DNA of 64,000 nt from Xenorhabdus sp014467285 (GCF_014467285.1 NZ_NKHR01000012.1:62001-126000); one strand, 5' to 3'. Positions 52,301 through 58,341 are shown, counted from the stretch's first letter. Notes: generated by a model from the letters alone, not told the origin. Made by a program: numbers and translations.

Positions 52301-55300
52301 AGTGACGCGTGCTCATGCGCTAACAATTCCGCTAATCGCTTATGCGTCTCTTGTACGCTATCACGTACTGAGGTTTCACCAACATCTAACCGTAATGGCA
52401 AGGTATTAATGAATAATCCCATCCCACTGCCAGAACCTTCCTCCACCTGCATACGCCCAAACAGCAAGGTACCGAACACGACTTGCCTCTGACCACTGGT
52501 ACGAGATACTACTTGCGCCCAAGCTAAATGACACAACGCCGCTAAACTAACCCCCAGACGTTTTGCCTGACAGCGCAGGCGTTCATTCAGCTCAGGAGCC
52601 AGCCGTCGGTGCGATTCTGTGGTCTGCGAGCCATCGTGATGTACTTCCGCCACACCGAATGACAGTGTTGGCTCGACCACTTCCGCCAACATGCCGGTAA
52701 AGAAATGGGTATGCTCCGTTTGACTAGCGCCCAGCCGAGCTTGAGCTACCAGATTACGAAAAGGTGCTGAAGCAGGCAGTTTGTCTCCCTGTCCAGCGAG
52801 ATAGGCCCGAACTTCACTGTTCATCATCTCCATCGTTACATGATCGCCAATCAGGTGGTGCTGCAATTGTAGTGCTATCCAGCGACCATCCGTTTCCTGC
52901 GCTATCGCCAAGTGCAGTAACGGTGCCTGCCCCAAATCCAAGCGATAGTGACTCGGATTGAAATGTTGAGCTAGCTGGTCATGGACCGGACCATCAACCG
53001 GATCCAAAGTCAACTCAATCACCGACAACGTCACCTGACGTAAAACTACCTGAGCTGGAACTGATAACCCCTGCCAGATAAAGACTGTGCGCAGGATATC
53101 GTGCCGATCAACCACTTGTTGAAGTGCCGTCAAATAACGATCCAGCAAAAAACGATTAGCAAAGACTATCTGACGAGTCAACAAATACGGGTCACCTTCG
53201 TCTTCCAACAAATGATGGAATAAAATGCCGTCCTGCAACGGCGATAATGCGTAGATGTCCTGAATATTGGTGACACCATCCGGTATCTGGCTGATCAGTC
53301 TGTCAATGTCTGCCTGCCCGATATCAATCAACGGCAACAGTTCAGGGGTAATACGCTCACATTCCATTCCTATCAGATTGGGGGGAATAACAAAGGTATC
53401 ATCAATTTTTATCAGTAAAGCCGCCTGTTCTGCTAATATCGGCTTCGAAAACAGAGCGCCAGACTGCACGGTATAGTTTTTTTCCCGCAACAATCCCATC
53501 AACTGTACGATCAATAGTGAGTGCCCACCGAGCGTAAAGAAGTTATCAAACCGACTGATGTTATTGATACCCAGTAGCTGGCTCCACATCTCTGCCAACA
53601 GGTTTTCTGTCTCACCTTGTGGTGACTGATAATACTGGCGTTGATAAGCGGTGCTATCCGGCTCCGGCAGTGCCTTGCGGTCAAGTTTGCCATTAGGCGT
53701 CAGTGGGAAATGTGCCATTACGACAAAAGCTGCTGGCACCATATACTCCGGTAGAGCCGACAGCAGATGTTGCCGCAGCATCCCTGCGGCCTGATCAGAT
53801 TCATTGCCCTGAACCAAGACCACATAAGCAACCAACCGTTTATCTCCTCCGATTCCTTCATAAGCAATAACCGCCGCTTGCTGTACCTGCGGATGAGTTT
53901 CAAGGGCGGTTTCAATTTCACCTAATTCGATGCGGAATCCGCGAATTTTGACCTGATAATCATTACGTCCGATATATTCAATGTTGCCGTCATGATCATA
54001 GCGAGCCAAATCGCCAGACCGGTACATGCGGGCATCAGGTTCTGAATGAAAAGGATCGGCTAGAAAACGTTCTGCTGTCAGTTCCGGTTGATTCAGATAA
54101 CCGCGGGCAACACCCACGCCCCCAATGTATAGTTCGCCGACAGCGCCTAAAGGGACGGGCCGTTGTTGGTTATCTAATAAATAAATACGGGAATTCGTAA
54201 TGGGTTTGCCGATCGGCACCACCTGACCATCAAAATTATCGGGACAGTGCCAGTACGTCACATCGATCGCTGCTTCTGTCGGGCCATATAAATTATATAT
54301 CCTGACCCAAGGCATCAGTGCCTGACAATGTTTCACCGTTATCGGATGCAATGCTTCACCACTGCAAAACAGGTGTTTTAACGTGACACAATGTGCTACA
54401 TCGGATTCTTTTAAGAATGTGGTCAACACTGAAGGCACAAAATGAAGTGTGGTTACCTTCTCTTGGTTGATTAACTCAACCAGCAGTGAAAGATTTTTTT
54501 GTTGGGTTGTGGTGGCCAATACCATTTTGGCACCATTGATAAAGCCACAAAATAGTTCCCAAACAGAAACATCAAAACTAAATGTGGTTTTTTGTAACAC
54601 CACATCATCAGGGGTAAGATGATAAGTTTGTTGTATCCAATACAAGCGATTCATCACACTGCGATGTTCATTTTGCACGCCTTTCGGATTGCCGGTTGAA
54701 CCTGAGGTGTAGATAACATAAGCTAAATTACGTGAGCTTAACCCTATGACACAGGGATTCTCTGCTGATAACTCAACGTTTTCTGCCAGAACAGCATTTA
54801 TGTCCAGCCGTTTTTTTGTCACAGAGATGCCATGTAATTTATTTGTCCCGATTTCATCCTGTAATAGCAGGACGGGATCAGCATCATCAAGAATATAGTG
54901 AAGGCGTGCCGCTGGATAATTAGGATCAAGTGGAACGTAAGCCCCGCCCGCTTTTAAAATTGCCAGCAAGCCAATCACCATCAGCGGGGTTCGATCAACA
55001 CAAATAGCCACGCGGCTATCCGGAATTACCCCTTCAGCAATCAATCGGTGTGCTAATTGGTTAGCCTGCTGGTTCAATTCCGCATAACTCAGGATATGAT
55101 CATTAAACACCAATGCAGGGGCTTGCGGTGTTTTTATCGCCTGCCATTCAAGCAGTTCATGGATACAGTGTTCTGACGGATAATCACCCGCTGTGTCATT
55201 CCATTGATTTAGCAATAGCGCTCGCTCATCCGCTGGCAAAATATCAATGTCTTCAACACGCTGAACCCTATTCTTCGCTATGGTGCGCAAAGCGATAACA

Positions 55301-56481
55301 AAATAATTTAACTGGCGTTCGATGACTTGTTTATCAAACAGCGCTGTCGCATAGTTTATTCCCCCGATAATTTCACCGTCTCGGTGGTACATAAACAATT
55401 CAAGATCAATTTTTGCTATATTTGAGTAATAATCAATCGGCGATGTTTTGATCCCTTCAAATTCATATTCGCTTTCAAAATAGTTCAGCCAGTTTATAAC
55501 AGACTGAAAAACAGAGGGATAAGCGACTCTGTTTTCAGGACTTATAGCTTCAACAAAGTGTTCAAAAGGCATATCCTGATTATCTTGCGCATTAATCATT
55601 GTATGGCTGACCTGCGCAAGCAATTCTTCAATTGTGGTGTCATCATCAATATCAATCCGTATTGGCAAGATATTGGTAAGAAGCTCTGTGATATTTTTTA
55701 TTTCTGTAATATTTTTGTTAGCAAAAGGAGTGCCAATAACGACACTGTCCTGCCCTGAAAGTCGATTAAGCACAATAGCCCAAGCCGTCATAACGGTCAT
55801 TAACAGGGTTACTCCATGTTTCTGGCTAATCTGCTTAAGCTGACTTGTTAAATCTTTATCGAGAGTAAATGCACAGATATCCCCTTTCGGGAACAAATTG
55901 TTAAACCTTGGATAGGTTGCCGGAATAGCATGATGAGTGGGAGGCGGCAAAGAAATAGCCCGATGGTTCAATAGATCATTATAAATAACACATAATTCAT
56001 GTATGAGAACGCTAACGGAATAATAGTCAGAAATAACAGGATGCTGATTTAATAAAAATATATATTCATCATTATTCAATAATATTAAGGCAGCTTTTAG
56101 CAATGAACCTTGGGTAAAATCAAAGGGAGTATTAATTATTTCATCAATAACCTGAGCGCCCCTCTTCTCCTGCTCATCAACTGTACGGAGATCAGAAATT
56201 ACGAGGGAGAATGAAATATCCTCATTCAGAGAATCAACAACCGGAGGAAAATTATTTTTAATCCAAGTTGAACATAATATATTATGACGGACAGATAGGG
56301 CATTTAAGGCTTGCTTAAATAAATCAATATTTAAATTCCCCACCAATCTATAAGATGCCGATATATGGTGATTTTCTGAATGACCTTTAATATGATGAAA
56401 TGACTCTTTTTGTTCTTGTGATGTCGATAAACTTGCTTGCTCACATTTGGTTGACAGAGTCATCACCTTATCATTTTTCAT
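36499..56481 (-). CDS. Six-module nonribosomal peptide synthetase
   Basis: 6660 residues in one frame. Six carrier domains have intact GGHS serines at S988, S2063, S3120, S4194, S5252 and S6336, spaced 1057-1084 residues apart. Each is preceded by a complete adenylation domain (YTSGSTG, YGPTE, NGK.DR). Order: C-A-T, E/C-A-T, C-A-T, E/C-A-T, C-A-T, E/C-A-T-TE. The three E/C domains carry the early HH[LI]xxxxGD motif of dual epimerisation/condensation domains, predicting D residues at positions 1, 3 and 5. The first C domain is degenerate. The thioesterase has GYSSGG (S6463), GLIDTF and PGDHSSLF. AAGGAATTAGCA precedes the ATG. A divergent MFS gene is a likely exporter. No MbtH or phosphopantetheinyl transferase gene is in the window. 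I do not match the product to a named peptide. Confidence 0.97.
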   Translation of the reverse strand: MKNDKVMTLSTKCEQASLSTSQEQKESFHHIKGHSENHHISASYRLVGNLNIDLFKQALNALSVRHNILCSTWIKNNFPPVVDSLNEDISFSLVISDLRTVDEQEKRGAQVIDEIINTPFDFTQGSLLKAALILLNNDEYIFLLNQHPVISDYYSVSVLIHELCVIYNDLLNHRAISLPPPTHHAIPATYPRFNNLFPKGDICAFTLDKDLTSQLKQISQKHGVTLLMTVMTAWAIVLNRLSGQDSVVIGTPFANKNITEIKNITELLTNILPIRIDIDDDTTIEELLAQVSHTMINAQDNQDMPFEHFVEAISPENRVAYPSVFQSVINWLNYFESEYEFEGIKTSPIDYYSNIAKIDLELFMYHRDGEIIGGINYATALFDKQVIERQLNYFVIALRTIAKNRVQRVEDIDILPADERALLLNQWNDTAGDYPSEHCIHELLEWQAIKTPQAPALVFNDHILSYAELNQQANQLAHRLIAEGVIPDSRVAICVDRTPLMVIGLLAILKAGGAYVPLDPNYPAARLHYILDDADPVLLLQDEIGTNKLHGISVTKKRLDINAVLAENVELSAENPCVIGLSSRNLAYVIYTSGSTGNPKGVQNEHRSVMNRLYWIQQTYHLTPDDVVLQKTTFSFDVSVWELFCGFINGAKMVLATTTQQKNLSLLVELINQEKVTTLHFVPSVLTTFLKESDVAHCVTLKHLFCSGEALHPITVKHCQALMPWVRIYNLYGPTEAAIDVTYWHCPDNFDGQVVPIGKPITNSRIYLLDNQQRPVPLGAVGELYIGGVGVARGYLNQPELTAERFLADPFHSEPDARMYRSGDLARYDHDGNIEYIGRNDYQVKIRGFRIELGEIETALETHPQVQQAAVIAYEGIGGDKRLVAYVVLVQGNESDQAAGMLRQHLLSALPEYMVPAAFVVMAHFPLTPNGKLDRKALPEPDSTAYQRQYYQSPQGETENLLAEMWSQLLGINNISRFDNFFTLGGHSLLIVQLMGLLREKNYTVQSGALFSKPILAEQAALLIKIDDTFVIPPNLIGMECERITPELLPLIDIGQADIDRLISQIPDGVTNIQDIYALSPLQDGILFHHLLEDEGDPYLLTRQIVFANRFLLDRYLTALQQVVDRHDILRTVFIWQGLSVPAQVVLRQVTLSVIELTLDPVDGPVHDQLAQHFNPSHYRLDLGQAPLLHLAIAQETDGRWIALQLQHHLIGDHVTMEMMNSEVRAYLAGQGDKLPASAPFRNLVAQARLGASQTEHTHFFTGMLAEVVEPTLSFGVAEVHHDGSQTTESHRRLAPELNERLRCQAKRLGVSLAALCHLAWAQVVSRTSGQRQVVFGTLLFGRMQVEEGSGSGMGLFINTLPLRLDVGETSVRDSVQETHKRLAELLAHEHASLALAQRCSGVASGTPLFNTLLNYRYSLLPEIAGDVLNGIEFFDEQERTNYPFALSVDDFGNALGLTAQVVHPFDPVRICGYMQQALESLVEALEQSPETPIQALEILPETERTLLLTTWNVTETAYYEQLCVHQLFEQQVEKTPDATALVYEAQTLSYAELNARANRLAHQLIVLGVEPDQRVAICVTRSLAMVVGLLAVLKAGGAYVPLDPTYPGERLTHILADAAPAILLADNAGCIALGDEALADLIVLDPNSLPVLPDSNPQIPALTSRHLAYVIYTSGSTGRPKGVMVEHSSLLNLHGTLTQRVFANSPVPYRVSLNASISFDAALQNLLGLLNGYTLVIVPQAVRADSVAFLQFLTTADLDVLDCTPMQLEMLLTAGLYQHKKALILLVGGEAISPQTWQAVASIPQLTAYNVYGPTECTVDATLARIEPDQLYPTMGRPLDNTRLYLLDNAGYPVPLGAVGELYISGAGVARGYLNQPELTAERFLSDPFSDKPDARMYRTGDLARYLPDGNLEFLGRNDQQVKIRGFRIEPGEIEARLTEYPTVSEAVVMTQGEGQGRRLVAYVVAPVDDRLINHLRVHLSKMLPDYMVPAAFVRLDALPLTPNGKLDRRALPAPDEKAFARQTYEAPQGEMEITLAVIWRELLGIEQIGRYDNFFALGGHSLLAVRMMNRIAALDIELPLSTLFKSPTLAGFAEVIETRFGEQDNRRPAILPIPRNGQLPLSFSQQRLWFLAQFEGISQTYHIPMALRLRGQLNIDIWQQALDALFTRHEALRSVFVSIDGQPQVELLSTDLGLPIRKYDLRKAPDVDEQLERLCAQETEAPFNLVCGPLIRASLIQLADDDYIFLLTQHHIVSDGWSVDVLMRELNTCYVAFLAGQPNPLPPLTVQYPDYAAWQRQWFSVERLQSQSDYWRTALAGVPVLLDLPTDRPRPPEQSFAGDLVPVVLEPALTASLKRLSEQQGTTLFMTLLSAWAIVLARLSGQAEVVIGTPSAGRNHQTVESLIGFFVNTLALRVDLSGEPNTAELLARVKQTALAAQEHQDLPFEQVVEIVQPSRQLAHTPLFQVMFAWQNNGHTGWELPGLAVSPADVLLNTVKFDLELNLFEEEGRIVGALHYATALFDKPTLERHVGYLHAVLQAMVADLQQPVGKIAILAPAERRLLLEKWNSTEIPYLDLCIHQMFEQQAGKTPEATALVYEEQTFSYAALNARANRLAHQLIAAGVTPDQRVAICVTRSPAMIIGMLAVLKAGGAYVPLDPDYPEERLAHILADAAPVILLADPVGRAALGANAIAARMVLDPNILPDQPDTNPQVPALTSWHLAYVIYTSGSTGTPKGVMVEHRQLVHQITALSEKWTFTTSDRVLQFCNPCFDVSVSEIFSALANGSALVLRTDQWTSSAQEFWRLSESYKITYMTTPVQFWRVIADIGESSVYKELKVICIGGETIPHHELERWLSVRRQHPVLANCYGPTETTIITTIFCINDTGGQGNTIGRPLPNMRAYLLDAYGQPVPLGAVGELYIGGAGVARGYLNRPELTAARFLTDPFSDDPDARMYRSGDLARYLPDGNLVFVGRNDQQVKIRGFRVEPGEIEARLEEHPLVSEALVVAFDDGQDKRLVSYVVAQADEELSYRLYTYLSAILPDYMVPTAFVCLPAFPLTPNGKLDRQALPMPDEKAFVRQIYEAPQGEMEIALASIWRNLLGIEQVSRHDNFFALGGHSLLAIRMIERLHNLGLTLAVRDLFQSPVLSGLAQTLKPHQTVEVPPNVITAATTALTPAMLPLIDLTQTEIDHIIRQVPGGLANIQDIYALSPLQDGILFHHLLEDEGDPYLLVNQMIFSDRILLNRYLEAVQWVVNRHDILRTAFLWQGLSVPVQVVWRQASLSVTELTLDPADGPVSEQLAQRFDSYHYRLDLNQAPLLRFVVTQETDGRWRVLELLHHLIGDHTTLEVMNREVQDYLAGQGDSLPAPAPFRNLVAQARLGISQMEHTRFFTDMLVGVSEPTLLFGIKKFGVKHQDASQITQSHRMLPSTLNDRLRNQARLLGGSLATLCHVALGQILSRISGQSKVVFGTVLFGRMQAGEGVDSGMGLFINTLPLKLDIDETSVRSSVQAAHSRLAELLEHEHASLALAQRCSEVASGTPLFNMLLNYRHNTPVASTDNIMKGVEFLDGQERTNYPFVLSIEDFGDALGLTAQAIQPFNPGWICGYMQQALESLVEALEQAPDRPIRALEILPETERTLLLKTWNATEIAYSEQLCIHQLFEQQVEKTPDAPALIYEEQTFSYAELNANANRLAHELIALGVGPDQQVVICMTRSPAMIMSVLAVLKAGGAYVPLDLAYPGARLRHILHEVAPSVVLADKAGHTALGETALGGMVVLDPNTLVDRPDNNPTVPTLTSRHLAYVIYTSGSTGMPKGVMVEHRGLVNLIQEKIIQFGISIESRVLQFAALGFDASIWEMMMALGSGASLVIATDTIRQDPRRLWHYLEQQAITHTYLPPALLQDGADLPELTIKPTVILGGEAPSALLLQALCDRVTLFNVYGPTEITVCATTWHCPSDYTGTEVPIGRPIANTQIYLLDVHGQPVPLGAVGELYIGGAGVARGYLNRPELTAERFLSDPFSDKPDARMYRTGDLARYLPDGNLVFVGRNDQQVKIRSFRIEPGEIAARLLEYPAVRDAVVLAQGDGYDKRLVAYVVAEPDDGLVNNLRAHLSAILPDYMVPAAFVRLDAFPLTPNGKLDRQALSVPDEKAFARQVYEAPQGEMEIALAAVWRELLGIEQVSRHDNFFALGGHSLLAVRMMNRITALSVELPLSMLFESPSLIAFAEAINTRLDKKESIQPVIVPISRENELPLSFAQQRLWFLAQIENIGDTYHIPMALRLRGQINIAAWQQALNSLFARHEALRSIFVSVKGQPQVKLLASDSGMPLVQHDLRAIPDVGTILERLSTEEIYTPFDLSRGPLIRACLIRLADNEYQFLLTQHHIVSDGWSVSVLMRELSTLYAAFLAGQPNPLPPLTVQYPDYAAWQRRWFSVERLQSQSDYWRTALAGVPVLLNLPTDRPRPPEQSFAGDLVPVVLEPALTTALKQLSEQQGTTLFMTLLSAWAIVLARLSGQAEVVIGTPSAGRNHQAVESLIGFFVNTLALRVDLSGEPNTAELLARVKQTALAAQEHQDLPFEQVVEIVQPSRQLAHTPLFQVMFAWQNNERTGWELPGLAVSPADVLLNTAKFDLELNLFEEEGQIVGALHYATALFDKPTLERHVGYLHTALQAMVADLQQPVGKMAILAPAERRLLLDTWNGTETSYPDPLCIHQVFEQQAGKTPEATALVYEEQTFSYAVLNARANRLAHQLIAAGVTPDQRVAICVTRSPAMIIGLLAVLKAGGAYVPLDPDYPEERLAHILADAAPVILLADQAGRAALGENAIAARMVLDPNILPDRPDTNPQVPALTSRHLAYVIYTSGSTGTPKGVMVEHRQLVHQITALNMKWVFTALDRVLQFCNPCFDVSVSEIFSALANGSALVLRTDQWTFSAQEFWRLCESYKITYMAIPVQFWRVIADIGESHIYQGLRVICIGGEMMPHHELERWLSVRRQHPVLANCYGPTETTIITTIFCMNDIGGQANTIGRPLPNMRVYLLDAYGQPVPLGAVGELYIGGTGVARGYLNRPELTAARFLTDPFSDEPDARMYRSGDLARYLPDGNLVFVGRNDQQVKIRGFRVEPEEIEARLEEHPLVREALVVAFDSGQDKRLVAYVVAPADEELSHRLYTYLSAILPDYMVPTAFVRLDAFPLTPNGKRDRQVLPVPDNKALVHQVYEAPKGERETALAVIWRELLGIEQISRHDNFFALGGHSLLAIRMIERLHNLGLTLAVRDLFQSPVLSGLAQTLKLYQSVVVPPNVITAATTTLTPAMLPLIDLTQPEIDHIIRQVPGGLANIQDIYALSPLQDGILFHHLLADEGDAYLLMTQQAFANRTLLDRYLAAVQWVVDRHDILRTAFLWQGLSVPVQVVWRQASLSVTELTLDPADGPVSEQLAQRFNPRHYRLDLRQAPLLSFIIARENIVTQEETDGRWILLGLQHHLIGDHTTLDVMNREVQAYLAGQKDGLPAPVPFRRLIAQARMGVNQEEHTRFFTNMLAEVKEPTLPFGLMEVYRNDFQVKECHQMLVSTLNERLRNQAKDLNVSLAALCHVAWAQVLSRTSGQQNVVFGTVLFGRMAVGEGTDSGMGMFINTLPLRLDMDATSVQESVQAAHRRLAELLEHEHASLALAQRCSGVQGETPLFSALLNYRHNVLPTMPDGIVNDIEFLGAQESTNYPLVLSVEDFGHALGLTVEVVQPYSPEQIGDYMQQALESLVEALEQHPETSVQTLEILPEVERKQLLETWNPTAIEYPDALCIHQLFEQQVEKTPDATALVYEAQALSYAELNARANRLAHQLIALGVEPDQRVTICVTRSPAMVIGILAVLKAGGAYVPLDPTYPGERLAHMLKDAAPSVVLVDKIGRTVLGDNALTGLITLDPNVLPDQPDTNPLIPALTPHHLAYVIYTSGSTGIPKGVMVEHQAVYQRILGFNETYAVTAQDRVLQFSSFAFDASIEEFFLSLCNGAILVMRDDSWLASIQAFISLARQYHITVMSLPTLFWSELATRDKTLPLPDCLRLIIIGGEAVKKRAIQDWFVHKTHRPQLLNTYGPTENTVIATYHEIISPENDCLIGRPISNTCIYLLDKFRQPVPLGCTGEIYIGGVGVARGYLNQPELTAERFLSDPFSHKPDARMYRPGDLARYLPDGNLEFLGRNDHQVKIRGFRIEPGEIEARLTEYPAVSEAVVLALGEGQEQRLVAYVVTEPDDGLINRLRTHVSAILPDYMMPAAFVRLEALPLTPTGKLDRRALPVPGEEAFVRQVYETPQGEIEIALAAIWCELLGIEKVGQHDNFFALGGHSLLAMRMMNLTAKRGLFCTLNALFQFPVLSELAAKIMSDWLSQPQRNAISVRSDGTQLPLFFVPSGIGDYSYAFGLAELMQSGYPIYALPWPSVNEGWVSTMEMLATRLIAFIKAVQPEGPYRICGYSSGGVLAYAIAQQLLNSGDKVDFLGLIDTFSPHCFRKLTTQLKHEFLTELAGQSGNEHSTAISALYPRTDELNWVQLIEFAQQLGLYPANLCSDLVARHMEQRENYARIVKDYVPETLTVTLHQFYATEPYPLMPIVTDSEQESLTIDRSLGWSEVMPASLLRLIAVPGDHSSLFEDKENRIVLAQVLNMALASNDYT
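37357..40596 (-). other. NRPS module 6: E/C-A(Lys-like)-T
   Basis: Residues about 5296-6375. Dual E/C domain (FHHLLADEGDAYLL; QHHLIGDH) that should make residue 5 D-configured. The A code reads DAESIGTVIK, eight of ten positions identical to the bacitracin lysine code DAESIGSVCK. Confidence 0.72.
40170..43290. repeat. Long direct repeat in the NRPS gene, copy B
   Basis: This roughly 3.1-kb stretch (module 6 E/C start through module 5 C domain) matches 46570-49690 at a fixed offset of about 6,393 bases. That offset equals two modules. Near-identical runs over 80 bases long occur, for example near 42812 and 49205. Confidence 0.8.
40597..43776 (-). other. NRPS module 5: C-A-T, same residue as module 3
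   Basis: Residues about 4236-5295. LCL domain with LSFAQQRLWFLAQ and QHHIVSDGWSV. The A code reads DVSACGCIIK, differing from module 3 at one position only, so the same or a closely related residue is expected. Confidence 0.75.
43777..47001 (-). other. NRPS module 4: E/C-A-T, hydrophobic residue
   Basis: Residues about 3161-4235. Dual E/C domain (FHHLLEDEGDPYLL; LHHLIGDH) that should make residue 3 D-configured. The A code reads DAWYIGVVCK, most like codes for aromatic or large aliphatic residues. Core A8 reads KIRSFRI where KIRGFRI is usual. Confidence 0.75.
46570..49690. repeat. Long direct repeat in the NRPS gene, copy A
   Basis: Partner of 40170-43290; it covers the module 4 E/C start, module 3 A-T and most of the module 3 C domain. 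The edges are approximate because similarity fades gradually. Confidence 0.8.
47002..50166 (-). other. NRPS module 3: C-A-T, unassigned residue
   Basis: Residues about 2106-3160. A standard LCL condensation domain with LSFSQQRLWFLAQ and QHHIVSDGWSV. The A domain code reads DVSTCGCIIK, which I cannot assign. Its context (PVQFW, IGGE) places it near A domains for basic residues. Almost a copy of module 5. Confidence 0.75.
50167..53391 (-). other. NRPS module 2: E/C-A(Gln)-T
   Basis: Residues about 1031-2105. The dual E/C domain shows FHHLLEDEGDPYLL near its start and QHHLIGDH at the active site. It should epimerise residue 1 to D-Ser and condense it. The A domain code reads DAQDLGVVDK, the known glutamine code. 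Confidence 0.8.
53392..56481 (-). other. NRPS module 1: C(vestigial)-A(Ser)-T
   Basis: Residues about 1-1030. The condensation domain lacks the usual LSFxQQRLWF start and its HHxxxDG motif reads HPVISDY, with Pro for the second histidine and Tyr for the glycine. The A domain code read by alignment to GrsA is DVWHFSLIDK, the known serine code. DNA for the C domain is clearly more AT-rich than the later modules. Confidence 0.8.
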
Positions 56482-57023
56482 TGCTAATTCCTTACGTTAA
56501 TTAACCAAAGACACGGTGACAGAAAGATCACCAAGTACTATTTCTACTCCTCGAATTCTCGCGAAATCAGGCCGTTACGCGCTAACATTGTTTAGCCTAA
56601 AGCAAATAACTTTAAATTAGCAACAAATAAACTTTAATCAATATCAAAAGAATAAAATTATATATAAACAATGAATATATAATTCATTTCAAATTTTAAT
56701 AAACAAATATTTCCCAGGCTAAAATGACACAGTAAAAATTATCTCACAACATGAATAATAAAAGCATGACAAATAGGCAAACACAATCATACAGCTTCTT
56801 TATTATATGTTATTGGTATAGTTACTGCTTTCGATGTTAACACTCCATTCAATCAATATCACGAAATTCATTATACTTGTCGATATTTTTGTCTGATTTC
56901 CATAATAAAAATACTATATTATTTAGCATAATCATTTGACGTATATATGACCATTTCACTCATTTGTTGGAATCGTTGATGACGTGTTTTTTCAGAAAAA
57001 CAACAGGGAAAATATAAATATCC
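56482..57023. other. Divergent promoter region between NRPS and MFS genes
   Basis: About 540 AT-rich bases with no supported gene. Promoters for both the NRPS and the MFS transporter must lie here. I could not identify a specific operator. No regulator gene is adjacent. Confidence 0.6.
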
Positions 57024-58253
57024 ATGAAACTGCTTAGTCCATTATTGATGTACAGAGGATTACCTAAAGACATATATTTTATTGCATTGGCAAAATTTAT
57101 TCTTGGTCTAGGTAATTTTATCATGCCATTCATGATTCTTTTGCTCACACAAAAACTTGGATACTCAACGACAATGGCTGGTGGGCTGGCTATGGGGATC
57201 ACCACGATTTTTCTTGTGGGTAACCTTATCGGAGGTAAAATATCTGATATTTTCGGGCATAAGAAAGTGATGGTTCTGGGAGAGGCCGCAGGCTCATTAG
57301 TTCTGATATTCAGTGGTTTTTTTACAGACTGGCATATAATGTTACCTGCTTTACTTTTCTTAGGTTACTTTTTTTACGGAGTGGCTCTTCCTGCCAGTAA
57401 TGCACTTACTGCGGATATATCATCCATAAATAATCGCAGTGCGGTAATGTCATTAAGCTATCTTGCATACAGTTTAGGTTCAGGTATTGGTCCCGTATTA
57501 GCTGGCTATCTTTTTTGGAATTTCACAGCGTGGGCTTTTTGGGGAAATGGGATTGCAAGTTTAATCGGTGTTTTCATTGTCTTATTTGGTGTCAGTCATA
57601 ATACTCATCACCATAAAACTAATGAAAAAGATTATCCTGAGCTTGAAAGAGCTACTGGAGATTCAGTATGGCAGGTTTTTAAAGAGAGACCAAGATTACT
57701 CATATTTGGAGTTGTATGTACCTTTCTTTGGTTTTCGTTGAATCAGATGGTAATCACTACCCCGCTCTACTTAAGTCATTTATTTGAAAAGCAAGGTCCA
57801 ATTCTGTATGGGCAATTAATGACATTTTCAAGTATATTAATTGTTATCATTACACCAATAACAATAAAGTTAACGGAAAAATTATGTGATATTAAAAGCC
57901 TTTCCATCTCTGGCTTTGTTTTTGCACTAGGATATAGCCTGATATTATTTTATAGCTCAGTCAGCATTCAATTTATAGCATGGTTCTTCCTTTCTGTGGG
58001 AGAGGTTCTGCTTTTAACCAAAGAAGGTGTATATTTAGCTAATAATTCTCCAAGTAGTCATCGGGGACGTATAAGTGGGATATTGACAACAATCAGAAAC
58101 GTTGGCCTTATGCCTACCTATATTTTTATTGGGGCCTATATTCAATCATCAGGATATGTGAGCACCTGGAGTTTGATAATTATAAGTTCATTGATAACTG
58201 GGTTAATGTGTTGGTTTTTTTCAATTCAACAGAATAAAGTTATTGAAAATTAA
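57024..58253 (+). CDS. MFS transporter next to the NRPS, probable peptide exporter
   Basis: 409 residues with about 12 helices. Motif A is GGKISDIFGHKKVMVLG near residue 72-88, and the N-terminus reads GLPKDIYFIALAKFILGLGNFIMPFM. The fourth to fifth helix has SYLAYSLGSGIGPVLAGYLF. A central charged loop occurs near 195-215. The family includes di/tripeptide- and drug-type MFS members. It is divergent from the NRPS gene over a shared 542-base region, so export of, or resistance to, the peptide is the likely role. A solute importer cannot be excluded. Confidence 0.8.
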   Translation: MKLLSPLLMYRGLPKDIYFIALAKFILGLGNFIMPFMILLLTQKLGYSTTMAGGLAMGITTIFLVGNLIGGKISDIFGHKKVMVLGEAAGSLVLIFSGFFTDWHIMLPALLFLGYFFYGVALPASNALTADISSINNRSAVMSLSYLAYSLGSGIGPVLAGYLFWNFTAWAFWGNGIASLIGVFIVLFGVSHNTHHHKTNEKDYPELERATGDSVWQVFKERPRLLIFGVVCTFLWFSLNQMVITTPLYLSHLFEKQGPILYGQLMTFSSILIVIITPITIKLTEKLCDIKSLSISGFVFALGYSLILFYSSVSIQFIAWFFLSVGEVLLLTKEGVYLANNSPSSHRGRISGILTTIRNVGLMPTYIFIGAYIQSSGYVSTWSLIIISSLITGLMCWFFSIQQNKVIEN

Positions 58254-58316
58254 TTTGAATTAGCTGGATATTTCCAGATGATCTGAAACCTCCTCCCTGA
58301 GGATACAATAAAAAAA

Positions 58317-58341
58317 GAGCTTCATGTTATCACAGAAGCTC
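58317..58341 (-). terminator. Terminator of pntAB
   Basis: A 7-base stem GAGCTTC/GAAGCTC followed on the - strand by a run of seven T bases lies 41 bases after pntB. Confidence 0.88.

Noticed and set aside
53050..53390. Separate epimerisation domain after the first carrier domain
   Set aside because: There is only one C-superfamily domain between T1 and A2, and it has the HHxxxxxGD motif of a dual E/C domain.
36997..56400. Many open frames on the + strand and other - strand frames across the NRPS gene, some over 150 codons
   Set aside because: They are antisense or frame-shadow readings of conserved NRPS motifs, recur at the same place in each module, and have no family-like sequence.
36499..56481. 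Identity with known Photorhabdus NRPSs such as the GameXPeptide or kolossin synthetases
   Set aside because: Module number (six) and the predicted Ser, Gln and Lys-like residues do not fit those products as I know them.
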